DNA of 64,000 bases, taken from the NCBI GenBank assembly GCA_016584305.1, contig JACEEZ010016317.1, positions 45,001 to 109,000 of the forward strand, in the 5' to 3' direction. Position 1 is the stretch's first letter. The number at the start of each line of letters is the position of its first letter. The notes under the pieces were generated by a model, which saw only the letters and a list, made by a program, of their open reading frames with translations, did not search any database and was not told where the DNA came from. Source of the DNA: Chionoecetes opilio (Eukaryota; Arthropoda; Malacostraca; Decapoda; Majidae). The position numbers and the translations under genes were made by a program. This document shows, piece after piece, positions 61,968 to 64,000 of the stretch.

Positions 61968-64000
61968 TGCCGTCTCACTTCCTCCCTGGCTATTTTTTTT
62001 TTCTCCCCCAAACTAAAAATTTTTTAACTTGTGGTACCTTCCTCCCCCCCCGCTTACATTTAAAAATATAAATGCTATTTGGTAATTTCTACGTTTGCCC
62101 ATACCTCCCCCTTCCCCAAAAAAACTTGGGCCTGTGGGAATGGGGGGTTTGGGGGGCTAAATATCGTCGAAAAACACTATTTTAGAGTTGGGTAGGAGTC
62201 AAAATTACCTATATCTGGGGTACTTTTCCCCTAGATAGGGGAAATTTACCTAACCTTAAAGCTCCGAGTTTAAAGGCCCCCCTCGTAATCTAACCAAAAC
62301 CTAAGCAATTTTAAACCCTAACTTCCTACGGGGGGCTCCCCCCCCCTTACGCCCAAAAAATTTTCCTAACTTTAGCGATAATCACCCGAAATCTATCCAA
62401 ATTTAGCGAAAATACCCGATAATCTAACCAAACCCCAAATTTGGGCCCCTCGACACCCCCGGAAACCTATTTTTTTTATCTACTTCTTAATGGGAGGGGG
62501 GGGGGAGGGTGGGGTGGACTCGATCAGGGTCTTCTGTTCGTGAGGATCGTCAGCGGTCCCACTTTCTTGACTGAAGAAATTCAGCAATTTTCCCTAGATC
62601 TAGGTTTTTTTAGGGCCAAACCCCTAACTCCAAAACTATGGGGTTTTTGCAACGACATTTTGTCCCCAGCCAAATATCCCGTTCCCCCCAAGGTGCCCAA
62701 ACTTGTTTGGGGGAGGGGGGAGTATGGAAAAAACACTAAAAATAATACCTTTTTTATGGGGAGGAGAAAAAATGTTTACGTGCATCTCACTTTTTTTCCT
62801 CTTGGACCGCATCGCCTCGCTTTTCTTCTCTGCCGGGGACCTTTTTTCCAATGAGGTTTTGGCTTTAGTTAAAAAAGGTTAAAAACGGGGATTAGGTTAG
62901 ATTAGTGAATCTAAAAGGGGAGTTAGGTTAGTAAATAAAAAGGGGGGGGTTACGTTCATTGGTTATTTTAGTGAATCAAAAGGTGGGTTTAGTTCTTAAT
63001 TTCATGTCTATACCTTCTTACTAAAACTTTTGATATTCCAAAAGAAATGTTTTTGCGACAGAAACTCTTTTAAAAATTTCTTAGAATCCTTTAAAGGAAA
63101 ACCAAAACACACCCCAAATTGTGTAGGAATCGGCCCTAGTGTAAAAAATTAACCTTTTTTCCCAAATATTATTTTTGTTTTTCCGGAAGTAGTATCTCCA
63201 CACGTGCTGAAGCTAAAAAGCCCCCCAAAAGGGTAGATATATCGTGGGGTAAAAAAAATCTTTCTTCTTTTCCCTGCCAAAAAACAATAGCAAATTTTTA
63301 TTATAAACAATAAAACAAAATAAAAAATAAAATGCCTTCAAAAAATGTTTCAAATAAAATAAAAACCTTTATTCATTTTTCAGTATTATAGAAGTGGAAC
63401 CCGTCCGTCAAAAATTTCCGTCGGCGAGAATTCTCGGTTGTCTCGCACAGAATTTGGGTACCGAGAGTATTACCATGGACGGCCTTGAGAAAGCATTTTC
63501 CCTGCCACCCAGTGCCCCATGGCCAAAACTGTACAGCTGCACTGCTCGTGCCTCTGCATCTTGCCAGGGCGAGGAAAAAAATCATACTGTTTTATAATTT
63601 TCTTTCCCCGTTTTCAGTGTAGGGGTTCCTTTTTTATTTCTTGGAGGAATGCATTTACGAATGACATACAAATTTCCCTCATTTTTCGCCGATCCCTCTT
63701 GACAAGTTCTTCGTCATTCAATTACCCGAAAAAAGTCTCTTCGGGCACGAAAATTTCCTGAGTTTGGGGCCTGGCGGAAGAGTTATTTTGCTGCCAAAGT
63801 TGAGGCTTAGTCAAAATAAGATCCCCTTTGGGGCCCCCGGACATCCCCTAGCGTTATGGGGAACTTTATGGGAAAACCGAGCCTTTTGGAATTTTCGGGG
63901 ACTTATGGGAAAATTCCCATTTTGCTGCTTTTGGTAAACCCCTAAAGGGATTAAAAATACGGGCCCAGGGGATGGTACTGGAACAGGTTAGGTTTTCCGG
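61968..64000. other. Low-quality sequence, no gene called
   Basis: As above, with GGTTAG words near 62890-62930. The stretch 63380-63600 is cleaner and follows a TTCATTTTTCAG acceptor-like site, but I cannot recognise the product in any frame. Confidence 0.45.

Noticed and set aside
62441..62854. 137-residue frame
   Set aside because: Lies in homopolymer-inflated sequence, has no recognisable domain, and opens only because of G/C and T runs.

Overview
The window is eukaryotic, repeat-dominated DNA from an arthropod, most likely a decapod crustacean. Long dinucleotide microsatellites, several tRNA-derived SINE families, RTE-, I- and Jockey-like LINEs, and BEL/Pao and Gypsy LTR elements lie around very sparse host exons. 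No prokaryotic gene organisation, rRNA, functional tRNA or CRISPR array is visible. The species assignment is inference from repeat content.

The most important host feature is a p53-family gene on the + strand. Two exons of its DNA-binding domain are readable. Exon 5238-5445 carries the zinc-ligand motif CRNSC, and exon 15645-15807 carries GREVFKVKVSTSPKRD. Both have good splice signals and join in phase 2, at the position of the human TP53 exon 7/8 junction. The 10.2-kb intron between them holds a decayed BEL/Pao retrotransposon, a duplicated LINE fragment and MITEs. A further exon-like block (22896-23048, ending in a stop) is the only non-repetitive coding-like block I found further downstream and may be the last exon. 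Upstream p53 exons appear to lie outside the window.

Layout: 1-5.7 kb holds MITEs, a THAP-domain remnant, SINEs, five to six copies of a TTAA-targeted MITE, and p53 exon a. 6.1-11.9 kb is the BEL/Pao element. 11.9-13.9 kb is LINE debris. 15.6 kb is p53 exon b. 16.3-18.6 kb is a DNA transposon with about 650-bp terminal inverted repeats. 19.7-22.3 kb is an RTE-like LINE split by a 1420-bp foldback element. 22.9 kb is the candidate terminal exon. 24.4-25.0 kb holds SINEs with GT microsatellites. 25.5-30.1 kb is a Tc1/mariner fragment pair and a minus-strand LINE in poor-quality sequence. 30.1-34.9 kb is Gypsy A, interrupted by a hAT-like element. 34.9-40.8 kb is Gypsy B on the opposite strand, with a near-complete RTE-like LINE inside it. 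41.0-45.6 kb is a structurally complete but non-coding LTR element filled with minisatellites. 46-48.4 kb is microsatellites and SINEs. 48.4-50.9 kb is an I-like LINE with RNase H. 50.9-54.5 kb is the longest low-repeat stretch and has no recognised gene. 54.5-57.3 kb is SINEs and microsatellites. 57.6-64 kb is poor-quality sequence with a 1.4-kb minisatellite.

Apart from the p53-like exons the window is mainly a layered record of transposition. Several insertions can be dated against each other because an empty site survives in a paralogous copy: SINE into MITE, MITE into LTR, MITE into MITE, hAT into Gypsy, foldback into RTE, RTE into Gypsy. Two stretches (about 25.6-29.7 kb and 57.6-64 kb) show inflated homopolymers and scrambled reading frames that look like uncorrected assembly, so gene calls there are unsafe.
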